From Chitinophagaceae bacterium (lineage in GTDB: Bacteria; Bacteroidota; Bacteroidia; Chitinophagales; Chitinophagaceae): a stretch of DNA of 47,673 bases. The notes below the pieces were generated by a model. The model searched no databases. It saw only the letters and a list, made by a program, of their open reading frames with translations, and was not told where the DNA came from. Both the position numbers and the translations under genes were made by a program. Positions 1 to 6,962 of the stretch are shown piece by piece (position 1 is the first letter of the stretch; every line of letters starts with the position of its first letter). The stretch is from assembly GCA_947455215.1 (NCBI GenBank), contig CANGNA010000029.1, positions 1-47,673 of the forward strand. Reading direction: 5' to 3'.

Positions 1-25
1 AGGCAATGACATAAACGGTAAATAA
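1..25 (+). CDS. 3' end of a further tandem small-peptide gene (partial)
   Basis: Only the last seven codons (G-N-D-I-N-G-K, stop at 23-25) lie inside the window. They match the tail of the last array copy, which also ends in D-I-N-G-K. This fragment is therefore the end of an earlier copy, and the array starts upstream of the window. The gap to the next start codon is 11 nt, against 20 nt between the later copies. Confidence 0.6.
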
Positions 26-36
26 AAACACACGAT

Positions 37-171
37 ATGAGCAAGAAGATCAATACATATATAGCAGTAGCCATACTGGCGGTAGCAGGCATATTTGCGG
101 CAGTGCAGCTTACGCACAGTGTAAAGGCCGATAAGGCAGCTGTGGCTGAGCCGGGTGATAGTGGTAACTAA
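37..171 (+). CDS. Tandem small secreted or membrane peptide, copy 1 (44 aa)
   Basis: I do not recognise this family by name. The 44-residue product has a basic start (MSKKINTY), a hydrophobic stretch at about residues 9-25, then T-H-S-V-K-A and the tail D-K-A-A-V-A-E-P-G-D-S-G-N. This is the layout of a Sec signal peptide: V-K-A at 29-31 fits an AXA cleavage site and would release a peptide of about 13 residues. A single-pass membrane peptide with a short outer tail is the alternative. It is the first complete copy of a head-to-tail array with a 155-bp period. Differences between copies are mostly at third codon positions, which supports real translation. It differs from the other copies by N instead of K at residue 6. 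The gaps are short and A-rich with no Shine-Dalgarno sequence, so one polycistronic message is likely. Confidence 0.75.
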   Translation: MSKKINTYIAVAILAVAGIFAAVQLTHSVKADKAAVAEPGDSGN

Positions 172-191
172 ACACACAAAAAGCAAACAAC

Positions 192-326
192 ATGAGCAAG
201 AAGATCAAAACATATATAGCAGTAGTTATACTGGCAGCAGCGGGCATATTTGCAGCAGTGCAGCTTACGCACAGTGTAAAGGCCGATAAGGCCGCCGTGG
301 CTGAGCCGGGTGATGGTGGTAACTAA
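192..326 (+). CDS. Tandem small secreted or membrane peptide, copy 2 (44 aa)
   Basis: Second copy, starting exactly 155 bp after copy 1 and 20 nt after its stop. The leader has the same layout: K-rich start, hydrophobic residues 9-25 with V12 and A16, then the invariant T-H-S-V-K-A-D-K-A-A-V-A-E-P. Only the tail end changes, to G-D-G-G-N. Its nucleotide sequence in the hydrophobic region is shared with copy 4 rather than with its neighbours 1 and 3, which hints that a two-gene unit was duplicated. Function unknown; a short secreted peptide is the simplest reading. Confidence 0.75.
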   Translation: MSKKIKTYIAVVILAAAGIFAAVQLTHSVKADKAAVAEPGDGGN

Positions 327-346
327 ACACACAAAACACAACCAAT

Positions 347-481
347 ATGAGCAAGAAGATCAAAACATATATAGCAGTAGCCATACTGGCGGTAGCAGGC
401 ATATTTGCGGCAGTGCAGCTTACGCACAGCGTAAAGGCCGATAAGGCAGCCGTGGCTGAGCCGGATGATGGTAATAACTAA
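347..481 (+). CDS. Tandem small secreted or membrane peptide, copy 3 (44 aa)
   Basis: Third copy, again 155 bp from the previous start with a 20-nt gap. The leader protein is the same as copy 1 except for K6, and the silent codon choices in the hydrophobic region (for example the gcc-ata-ctg-gcg-gta run) also match copy 1. The tail reads E-P-D-D-G-N-N, so the divergence is again confined to the last five or six residues. Predicted cleavage after A31 would give a 13-residue acidic, glycine- and asparagine-rich peptide. Confidence 0.75.
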   Translation: MSKKIKTYIAVAILAVAGIFAAVQLTHSVKADKAAVAEPDDGNN

Positions 482-501
482 ACACACAAAACACAACCAA
501 C

Positions 502-648
502 ATGAGCAAGAAGATCAAAACATATATAGCAGTAGCTATACTGGCAGCAGCGGGCATATTTGCAGCAGTGCAGCTTACGCACAGCGTAAAGGCCGATAAG
601 GCAGCTGTTGCTGAGCCGAGTGGAAGCGGTGATATAAACGGTAAATAA
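502..648 (+). CDS. Tandem small secreted or membrane peptide, copy 4 (48 aa)
   Basis: Last copy of the array and the longest at 48 residues. Leader and core are as in the other copies, but the tail after A-E-P is S-G-S-G-D-I-N-G-K. That tail resembles the truncated copy at the window edge. Predicted cleavage after residue 31 leaves a 17-residue peptide. The stop is followed 24 nt later by a strong hairpin terminator, so the array transcript probably ends here. The neighbouring gene is an ankyrin/signal peptidase fusion that could process these leaders (inference). Confidence 0.75.
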   Translation: MSKKIKTYIAVAILAAAGIFAAVQLTHSVKADKAAVAEPSGSGDINGK

Positions 649-672
649 AATAATTGCTATACACAGCGCTTG

Positions 673-701
673 AGGCAACCGGTATTAAGGTTGCCTTTTT
701 T
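673..701 (+). terminator. Rho-independent terminator after the peptide array
   Basis: AGGCAACC (673-680) pairs with GGTTGCCT (689-696) across an 8-nt loop, followed by a T run through 701. It sits between the last peptide gene and the signal peptidase gene, whose start is only 15 nt further on. No clear promoter is visible in between, so it could act as a partial terminator that sets how much peptidase is made. Confidence 0.85.
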
Positions 702-715
702 ATTTTTACAGGCAA

Positions 716-2155
716 ATGAAATTCAGGAAAGGTATTTTAATTACAGGGTTGGGGCTCATTGGCTTGTTATGGATCACATCGCTTATCTTATCCAATACCT
801 ATGTCTTCCGGCTGCATCATGCAGCAGAAACCGGCGATGTTGCGGGTGTGGCCGCAGAACTGGGCCGGCATACCGACCCGAGCGAGGCCGATGAGGATGG
901 CATTACCCCGGTACACGCCGCACTGGCCGGGCCTGATAGTACAGAACGGGCAGTGCTGGAGCAATTGGTGGCCGCGGGGGCAGACATCAATAAAAGTTCG
1001 GCCCGCGGATGGACACCCCTGCATTTTGCTGCATACCTGCGCGATACTATGGCCCTGCGCATTTTGTTAGCGCACGGTGCCGATACGCTGTACACCAACC
1101 CCGATGGTAAGACCCCGCTGATGCTGGCCGAAGAGGTGGCCAATGTATGGCGCGGCATAAGCCCGCGGCAAGAGGCGCTGAACAATGCTGTGGTGGGCAT
1201 TTTAAAAAGCAATGTATGCAGCACAGCTCCACCGGCACAAAGCCTTGCCAACCACCGGCTTAAGTATAACAGGGTAAGCAAGAAGCGGTGGCTGCCCGCT
1301 TATTTTATGGTACGTGCGCGGCTGGTTAGCGGCGGCACCTTCTCGCCGCTTATGTGGGTGCTTATATTTGTAGGCGTGTGGGTGATAGTGCGCGAATTTG
1401 TAAAGGGCGACAACAGTAAAATTGTAAGGGTACTCTTCTTCGACTTTTCACTCCTCATCTCTGTTTATGTGGTATGGACGGGTATCATCCTTTCTTTTTT
1501 TATAGAAACAGCGCATATCCCTTCGTTATCTATGTATCCCGGCCTACAGGTGGGCGATCATATAATAGCCTCAAGATGGCACCGGTGGCAGGCACTGGGC
1601 CGCGGCGATGTAGTGATCTTCAATCCTTTGCCCGAGGAGGAACTGAACGCTGATGTATATGTGGTAAAACGGATAATAGGCATACCCGGCGATGTGGTGG
1701 AGGTGGTGCCTGCCCGGCTGCTGATACACGATACGCTGCAAACGCCCGCCATGCGCGGTAATGTGCCGCTGCATGCATGGCTGCGCGAAAAGCTTGGGCT
1801 GCCCGGCACAGCCACCATAAAGATAGGCAGCGATAACACCCTTACCGTATCTGGCATTACCGTGCCTTTGCAGCGCCTTGCCGATTCTTTGCACGTGCCG
1901 GCAGGTAGTATCTCCCTGTCACCTGGCTTCGCCGCAGTTAACGACAGGAAGCTCAATGAGCCTTATATAGCAGAAGACATGGATCAGGGCTTCCGTGGCT
2001 ACGAGGTGCCGCAGGGAACTGTGTTTGTAATGGGCGATAACCGCAACCGGTCGATAGACAGCCGCATTTGGGGGCCTGTGGAAACAGACCAGGTAGTAGG
2101 CAGGGTGCAGTATAAGTATTGGCCCTTTGCCCGGGCAGGAAAAATTGTACCCTGA
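716..2155 (+). CDS. Ankyrin-repeat protein fused to type I signal peptidase (S26 family)
   Basis: A 479-residue membrane protein with two recognisable parts. Residues 6-25 are a membrane segment and residues about 34-165 read as three ankyrin-type repeats (G-W-T-P-L-H-F-A-A and G-A-D motifs). Two further hydrophobic segments (about 212-226 and 238-262) precede a signal peptidase I domain. Catalytic features are present: serine at 272 in P-S-L-S-M-Y-P, lysine at 318 in V-V-K-R-I-I-G-I-P-G-D, and the late box G-D-N-R-N-R-S-I-D-S-R at 440-450. S26 enzymes cut signal peptides on the outer face of the inner membrane. Ankyrin repeats usually bind proteins, so this may be a specialised peptidase with a targeting module. 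It lies directly after an array of signal-peptide-bearing small genes, a suggestive but unproven link. Whether the ankyrin domain is inside or outside is unclear: a basic stretch at 181-202 complicates a simple topology. The genome probably has a standard lepB elsewhere. Confidence 0.88.
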   Translation: MKFRKGILITGLGLIGLLWITSLILSNTYVFRLHHAAETGDVAGVAAELGRHTDPSEADEDGITPVHAALAGPDSTERAVLEQLVAAGADINKSSARGWTPLHFAAYLRDTMALRILLAHGADTLYTNPDGKTPLMLAEEVANVWRGISPRQEALNNAVVGILKSNVCSTAPPAQSLANHRLKYNRVSKKRWLPAYFMVRARLVSGGTFSPLMWVLIFVGVWVIVREFVKGDNSKIVRVLFFDFSLLISVYVVWTGIILSFFIETAHIPSLSMYPGLQVGDHIIASRWHRWQALGRGDVVIFNPLPEEELNADVYVVKRIIGIPGDVVEVVPARLLIHDTLQTPAMRGNVPLHAWLREKLGLPGTATIKIGSDNTLTVSGITVPLQRLADSLHVPAGSISLSPGFAAVNDRKLNEPYIAEDMDQGFRGYEVPQGTVFVMGDNRNRSIDSRIWGPVETDQVVGRVQYKYWPFARAGKIVP

Positions 2156-2236
2156 CGGGCATTGCATTGTTTTTTTAAATGGTTATCCGATGAAACCAGT
2201 ATCTGTCACCCCACTGTCCTAATTCCCATTTTTCCT

Positions 2237-2296
2237 TTTTGTGAAACCCGTTTTTTCCCGTTTTGTGAACAGGTGCGCCCTGTAACGGCTGTTACT
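2237..2296 (+). promoter_or_regulatory. Possible control region ahead of the porin operon
   Basis: The 165-bp gap before the porin gene holds two copies of TTTTGTGAA (2237-2245 and 2261-2269, 24 bp apart) and a small inverted repeat GTAAC-ggct-GTTAC (2282-2295). A promoter-like TTACTTTG overlaps its right end at 2292-2299. The motifs are read by eye; no regulator can be named. Confidence 0.3.
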
Positions 2297-2319
2297 TTGC
2301 ATCCGTTTAAAAACAGTAC

Positions 2320-3591
2320 ATGCACAAAACTTTACTCATTTCTCTACTTTCCCTGGCGGCTGCAAGCCAGGTATATGCCCAGAATGGTGATATAAAAAAT
2401 AATAATGCTTTAACTCCTGCCCAGCAGCTGATCGCCAGCACGGGTGAAGATTCGCTTAATTCTTACGGTGCGGGTCATGCGCGCACAGTTATCTCCGGCT
2501 ATGGCGAGGTGCATTACCAGCGTGATTTTAATAGCAAGACATCGGAGGCCAGCCTGAAGCGGGCGGTGCTGTTCGTTGGTCACCAGTTTACGGGTAAGAT
2601 CGCGTTCTTCTCAGAACTGGAAGTAGAGGATGCCAAGGTGGAAGCTGGAGGTGTGAGTGGAGAAGTGTCGATGGAGCAGGCCTACCTGAAGTTTAGCCTG
2701 AACCCGCGCCAGTATATTACCGCCGGCCTGATACTGCCGCGCATAGGCATTGTGAACGAGAACCACCTGCCTATCAACTTTAATGGCGTAGAACGGCCGT
2801 TGGTAGAACAACTGGTGATCCCATCGACATGGAGGGAGATAGGTGTTGGTTTCTATGGACAGTCTACAGCGTTGCCGTTTACTTACAGCGCTGCTATTAT
2901 GAATGGCCTGAACAGTGCCAATTTTGAACACGGCAGCGGCTTTAAGGGCGCTATGGCCGAGGGACAGAATGCGCAGGCCAACAGCCTGGGGCTTACGGCT
3001 GCGGTGCAATATTTTGCCGGCAACTTCAAGTTCCAGCTTTCGGGCTATATGGGCGGCACAACACCGCTGAGGCCTACAGCGGCCGATACGCTGCAATTGT
3101 CTTCCGGTTTCTTCGGTAACCCGCTGATGCTGGGTGAGGCTGATGTACAGTACAATAATAATGGCTGGGCTGTTAAGGCGTTGGGTACGTTTGTGTCGCT
3201 GCCCGATGCCAGCCATATCAACCGCGCTTACGACCATAATGTAGCATCGCAGATGTATGGCGCTTATGCTGAAGTGGCCTACAACCTGCTACAGAAAGCC
3301 AAAATCACTAAATGGCAGAGCAAACAGCTGAATGTATTTGCCCGCTATGAGGCGCTGGACCTGAATGCGGCCATACCATCGAACGGGTTGACAGACGGCA
3401 CCTTGAAGCAAACGCACCTGCTGGCTGGTTTCGGCTATTTCCCGATACCGCACGTGGTTGTGAAAGCCGATGTGCGCCTGCTGACCACCGGCGATGCTAA
3501 CCCAGCATTAGTGTTGAATCCGAATCCTAATGCTGCCCCTTACAAAAACAATAATACATTCTTGAACATAGCCCTCGGCTATTCATTCTAA
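2320..3591 (+). CDS. Outer-membrane porin-like beta-barrel protein
   Basis: A 423-residue protein with a signal peptide (MHKTLLISLLSLAAASQVYA, cleavage before Q21). The body alternates polar and hydrophobic residues with many aromatic belts and G-Y-G-E-V-H-Y near the start, as in Bacteroidota porins of the phosphate-selective/OprO-like type. It ends in a C-terminal aromatic (G-Y-S-F), the usual barrel-insertion signal. The substrate is unknown. It leads a compact cluster: the Rieske-like gene begins 3 bp after its stop, followed by an imelysin and a di-heme protein. That context suggests a role in metal or redox uptake rather than general diffusion (inference). Confidence 0.75.
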   Translation: MHKTLLISLLSLAAASQVYAQNGDIKNNNALTPAQQLIASTGEDSLNSYGAGHARTVISGYGEVHYQRDFNSKTSEASLKRAVLFVGHQFTGKIAFFSELEVEDAKVEAGGVSGEVSMEQAYLKFSLNPRQYITAGLILPRIGIVNENHLPINFNGVERPLVEQLVIPSTWREIGVGFYGQSTALPFTYSAAIMNGLNSANFEHGSGFKGAMAEGQNAQANSLGLTAAVQYFAGNFKFQLSGYMGGTTPLRPTAADTLQLSSGFFGNPLMLGEADVQYNNNGWAVKALGTFVSLPDASHINRAYDHNVASQMYGAYAEVAYNLLQKAKITKWQSKQLNVFARYEALDLNAAIPSNGLTDGTLKQTHLLAGFGYFPIPHVVVKADVRLLTTGDANPALVLNPNPNAAPYKNNNTFLNIALGYSF

Positions 3592-3594
3592 AAT

Positions 3595-4035
3595 ATGGAT
3601 AGGAGAAAATTCTTAACAACATCGTGTACGGGGGCCTGTGTGGCGCTGGGCTCAGGCTTTATCATGAGCGCGTTGCTATCGGCATGTAAAACGCCGCTGG
3701 GTGTTATTAAGGCCAATTCTTCTAACAACCATGTAACGATACCGCTTGCTGAGTTTGCGCTGGCAGACTATAAGCTGGTGCGTGTGAATAATTATAATTA
3801 CGACCTGGCAGTACAGAAGCGCGCGGATGGTACCTTTCATGTATTGGTGCTGAAGTGTACACACGCAGCGCAGCCACTTACAAAAACGGGCAATTCTTAT
3901 TACTGCACGCTGCACGGTAGCCAGTTCAGCAAGACCGGCGAAGTAATGAAAGGCCCTGCCGAAAAACACCTTATAGAATTACCTACTATCCTGACCGAAA
4001 AAGATCTCACCATAAAACTGGATATGACCATATGA
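3595..4035 (+). CDS. Rieske-type [2Fe-2S] lipoprotein
   Basis: A 146-residue protein starting with a twin-arginine-like motif (D-R-R-K-F-L) and a lipobox (L-S-A-C, Cys31), so probably exported and membrane-anchored. The cluster-binding pairs are visible: C88-T-H90 and C104-T-L-H107-G-S-Q-F. These match the C-x-H...C-x-x-H plan of Rieske domains. It is the minimal Rieske size, with no oxygenase or cytochrome bc1 module, so an electron-transfer role is likely. The next gene starts within its stop codon (ATGA overlap at 4032-4035), indicating translational coupling with the imelysin. Confidence 0.82.
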   Translation: MDRRKFLTTSCTGACVALGSGFIMSALLSACKTPLGVIKANSSNNHVTIPLAEFALADYKLVRVNNYNYDLAVQKRADGTFHVLVLKCTHAAQPLTKTGNSYYCTLHGSQFSKTGEVMKGPAEKHLIELPTILTEKDLTIKLDMTI

Positions 4036-5096
4036 AACTAAAAAGTTCGCTCTTAATTATTGCAGCTGCTTCTGTAAGCATGTTTGCCTGTAAAAAGAAA
4101 GATGATAATACCGTAACTGTTACCAGCCAGCAGGTAGTAACAGACTTTGTAAATAAACTGGTATTGCCGCAGTATGCCGAGTTACAATCCCGTGCAACCA
4201 CATTGAACAATGCTGTATTGGTGCTGAACGCCACAACTAACAACGCCAACCTGGCAGCCGCCCGTAATGCCTGGCGAGACGTGCGCAGTTCCTGGGAGCA
4301 GTGCGAAGGGTTTTTGATAGGGCCTGTAGAAGATGATAACTACGACCCGAATATGGATACCTGGCCGATGGACTACCAACAGCTGGATTCTTTCACGGCC
4401 AGCAGTGCATCTTTCAGTGCCGCTACATTGCAGAGTGTTAGCCAGTCGCTCAGGGGCTTTCATCCGCTGGAGTCTATATTGTGGGGAACAACCGGCGCCG
4501 CTACTGCCGACTCTATTACCGCCAAACAGAAGGAGTATATGGTGGGCTTGGCACAGGATATACTGAATACATGTACGGCCCTTAACAACAGCTGGAGAGC
4601 AAGTGGTAAGAACTTCCAGAACGTAATGCTTACGGCAGGTGCGGGTTCATCGCGTTTTGCTACACGTAGAGAAGCTATGCTGGCTATAGTGGCAGGCATC
4701 AGTGATATATGCGGAGAAGTAGGTGGCGGTAAATTGCTGGAGCCATTTGAGCAGTATGATTCTACTAAAACAGAGTCTCCGTTCTCGCATAATTCTATAA
4801 CCGACTTTATCAACAACATAAAGGGTGCGCAGAATGTTTACCTGTGTACGTATAATATGCAGACGGGTGCCAGCATGAGTGATTTTATTGCCACACGGAA
4901 TATTGCATTAGACACCAAGATCAAGAACCAGTTCAATGCTGCTATAACGGCGCTCAACAATATCTCTACCACTTTTGAAAGTGCCATATATACGCAGCGC
5001 ACCCAATTGCAGAATGCCATGAATGCCATCAATGAATTGCAGGCAACCATGGACGAAGACGCAAAGAAATATGTGCAAACCTACGTTGCCGATTAA
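4032..5096 (+). CDS. Imelysin-family (peptidase M75) lipoprotein
   Basis: A 354-residue lipoprotein (Cys20 after S-M-F-A). It carries the imelysin marker G-x-H-x-x-E as G-F-H-P-L-E (142-147) and the upstream W-E-Q-C-E-G-F-L-I-G-P-V segment of the family. Imelysins such as IrpA are periplasmic or surface proteins linked to iron uptake; despite the peptidase label, catalysis is doubtful for many. It overlaps the Rieske gene by 4 bp and is followed 22 bp later by a DUF1111 di-heme protein, the same pairing known for irpA/irpB-type loci. A role in iron acquisition is therefore the best guess. Confidence 0.85.
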   Translation: MKLKSSLLIIAAASVSMFACKKKDDNTVTVTSQQVVTDFVNKLVLPQYAELQSRATTLNNAVLVLNATTNNANLAAARNAWRDVRSSWEQCEGFLIGPVEDDNYDPNMDTWPMDYQQLDSFTASSASFSAATLQSVSQSLRGFHPLESILWGTTGAATADSITAKQKEYMVGLAQDILNTCTALNNSWRASGKNFQNVMLTAGAGSSRFATRREAMLAIVAGISDICGEVGGGKLLEPFEQYDSTKTESPFSHNSITDFINNIKGAQNVYLCTYNMQTGASMSDFIATRNIALDTKIKNQFNAAITALNNISTTFESAIYTQRTQLQNAMNAINELQATMDEDAKKYVQTYVAD

Positions 5097-5118
5097 CTAA
5101 GAAGAAGAATAGCTTGAG

Positions 5119-6507
5119 ATGAAGAAGGTGTATGTAATAGCGGGATGTGTGTTGATGATTGCAGGTGCTACGATGTGTCGTAAACCCAATGCGTCAGTAT
5201 TAGATGACGATAGTAAGTTCGATCCGCGCCTTTCTGGTGGCCTGGCCACTTATATGGATGTGGAGTCGGGTGGTTCAACAGGGCCGATTGCGGGATTGAG
5301 TGAGCGCGATGCGCGTGTGCATGATCTGGGCGATCAGCTTTTTGAACAGTCGTTTGTAGCAGCACCGGCGCCACGTTTTGGCGGCCTGGGTCCGGTATTC
5401 AATAATGTGTCATGCGCTAACTGTCATCATAACGACGGCTTTGGGGAGCCCTCATTTGGTAAGCTGGGTTCATCGTTGCTGATGCGTGTAAGCTTGCCGG
5501 GACAGGATGAGCATGGTGGTCCGCTGGCATTGCCGGGCTTTGGTGGTCAGCTGCAGAACGTAGCGCTGGTAGGCGTGCAACCCGAAGCTACTGTAGAACT
5601 TACCTATACAGAACAATCGTTCTCTTTTGCCGATGGGGAAAAGGCTATGTTGCGTACCCCTGCGTATTCGCTGATCAACCCGTACATGCCATTGCCTGCG
5701 GGCTATCTTACATCACCACGCCTTGGGCCTACGGTGTTTGGTTTGGGCCTATTGGAAAATGTTCCTGAAAGCACCATATTGTCTTACACCGACCCTACGG
5801 ATGCTAATGCTGATGGCATAAAGGGACGGGCCAATTATGTTTATGATCCATACACGCACAAAACGGAGATAGGCAGGTTTGGTAAGAAGGCGAATACTTC
5901 ATCGTTGTTGGTGCAGGTGGCTACAGCCTTTCAGCAGGATATGGGGTTGACCAGCTATGTGCAACCTAAAAAGAGTGTATGGGGACAGTCGCAGATGGCA
6001 TCGGTGCCGGAGAGTGCTATTCCTGATCTTGCAGACTCTATGCTGAATGCTGTTGTATTTTATGTGCGCACGCTTTCAGTGCCTGCACGGCGGAATACCA
6101 ATAACGAAACAGTGAAGCGTGGTGAGGCTATTTTTAAACAGATCAATTGCAGTGCCTGCCATGTGCCTACTATGTATACCGGTGTAGTGCCGGGACTGCC
6201 TGCCTTAAGTGGCCAGCGCATACACCCGTATACCGACATGCTGATACACGATATGGGAGAAGGGTTGGCCGATCATCGGCCCGACTACCTGGCCACCGGT
6301 ACCGACTGGCGCACACCGCCATTGTGGGGTATAGGTATGTTCGAGAAAAATAATGGTACGCCATACTACCTGCACGATGGCCGGGCGCGTACGGTTACTG
6401 AAGCTATACTTTGGCATGGCGGAGAAGCACAGCGCAGCCGCGACCAATTCACACAGTTGTCTAAGGCTGACAGGACCGCGCTCCTGGCGTTCTTGCAGTC
6501 GCTCTAA
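5119..6507 (+). CDS. Di-heme oxidoreductase, DUF1111 (thiol oxidoreductase-like)
   Basis: A 462-residue exported protein (hydrophobic start to about residue 20) with two c-type heme motifs: C99-A-N-C-H103 and C344-S-A-C-H348. Order and spacing fit the DUF1111 'di-heme thiol oxidoreductase' family, related to MauG/di-heme peroxidases. Such genes commonly sit next to imelysins, as here. It probably exchanges electrons in the periplasm, perhaps with the Rieske lipoprotein two genes upstream. It is the last gene of the cluster, with a strong terminator 24 bp after its stop. Maturation would need the cytochrome c biogenesis system, not seen in this window. Confidence 0.85.
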   Translation: MKKVYVIAGCVLMIAGATMCRKPNASVLDDDSKFDPRLSGGLATYMDVESGGSTGPIAGLSERDARVHDLGDQLFEQSFVAAPAPRFGGLGPVFNNVSCANCHHNDGFGEPSFGKLGSSLLMRVSLPGQDEHGGPLALPGFGGQLQNVALVGVQPEATVELTYTEQSFSFADGEKAMLRTPAYSLINPYMPLPAGYLTSPRLGPTVFGLGLLENVPESTILSYTDPTDANADGIKGRANYVYDPYTHKTEIGRFGKKANTSSLLVQVATAFQQDMGLTSYVQPKKSVWGQSQMASVPESAIPDLADSMLNAVVFYVRTLSVPARRNTNNETVKRGEAIFKQINCSACHVPTMYTGVVPGLPALSGQRIHPYTDMLIHDMGEGLADHRPDYLATGTDWRTPPLWGIGMFEKNNGTPYYLHDGRARTVTEAILWHGGEAQRSRDQFTQLSKADRTALLAFLQSL

Positions 6508-6531
6508 ATGATCATTACCGTAAAATGTAAG

Positions 6532-6560
6532 TGCCGTTCCCGACAGGAACGGCATTTTTT
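6532..6560 (+). terminator. Rho-independent terminator of the porin-DUF1111 operon
   Basis: TGCCGTTCC (6532-6540) pairs perfectly with GGAACGGCA (6546-6554) over a 5-nt loop, followed by six T (6555-6560). Confidence 0.92.
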
Positions 6561-6638
6561 ATGCACGGTCTCTTGCCAAAAAAATGTAAAAATTGGTCAA
6601 TCGGCGACAGAAAATATCTCCGCCGATGTAACGCTGTG

Positions 6639-6667
6639 TTGAAAATGGACCGCTTTACCTATTTTTA
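6639..6667 (+). promoter_or_regulatory. Possible promoter of the small membrane protein gene
   Basis: TTG (6639-6641), an 18-nt spacer, and TATTTTTA (6660-6667), one base off the Bacteroidota TANNTTTG box; the start codon is 9 nt further on. A 6-bp inverted repeat (TCGGCG at 6601-6606 with CGCCGA at 6621-6626) lies just upstream. Confidence 0.4.
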
Positions 6668-6676
6668 CCACACCTT

Positions 6677-6841
6677 ATGGCGCAAAAAAGTATACTATAC
6701 CTGGTAGCACTCATCCTTTTGATAGGTTGGGGCATTGGTTTTTTCTGGTTCCGGGTACATGCCATTACCATACATATACTGGTTGCAATTTCGGTGATCG
6801 CTGCCGGCATAGCGTTTTTCCGGAAAAACGAATATGAATAA
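6677..6841 (+). CDS. Small membrane protein, lmo0937/DUF5670-like (54 aa)
   Basis: A 54-residue protein with two hydrophobic segments (about 5-24 and 30-48) separated by a short F-W-F-R-V-H-A turn, and a charged end (R-K-N-E-Y-E). The pattern L-Y-L-V-A-L-I-L-L-I-G-W-G-I-G-F-F followed by I-H-I-L-V-A-I resembles the small lmo0937/DUF5670 membrane proteins that are very common in Bacteroidota. Their function is unknown; several are stress-associated. It stands alone between an operon terminator and dnaN with its own promoter-like sequence. Confidence 0.75.
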   Translation: MAQKSILYLVALILLIGWGIGFFWFRVHAITIHILVAISVIAAGIAFFRKNEYE

Positions 6842-6916
6842 ATAGTAAATACAAGGCATTCCCTCACCCATATTCCACACACGGTCTTTATTTATCCACA
6901 CAGCCTGTTAGTGCTG

Positions 6917-6945
6917 TTTTGGTGCAAACGGTATCACTATCTTTG
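6917..6945 (+). promoter_or_regulatory. Probable dnaN promoter
   Basis: TTTTG (6917-6921), a 16-nt spacer, and an exact Bacteroidota -7 box TATCTTTG (6938-6945), 17 nt before the dnaN start. Confidence 0.6.
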
Positions 6946-6962
6946 TCTCAAATAATTTTTAC

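Larger units (their letters stand above)
37..648 (+). repeat. Tandem gene repeat, 155-bp period, four full units
   Basis: Start codons at 37, 192, 347 and 502 are spaced exactly 155 bp apart. Each unit is a 135-bp gene (147 bp in the last) plus a 20-nt A/C-rich spacer. Units 1 and 3 share one set of silent codons in the hydrophobic region and units 2 and 4 another, suggesting a higher-order 310-bp unit. A partial earlier unit lies at 1-25. Confidence 0.9.

Noticed and set aside
1-648. A CRISPR array or minisatellite reading of the 155-bp repeats
   Set aside because: The units are 155 bp, each holds an intact reading frame, and the differences are mostly silent; there are no short repeats with unique spacers.
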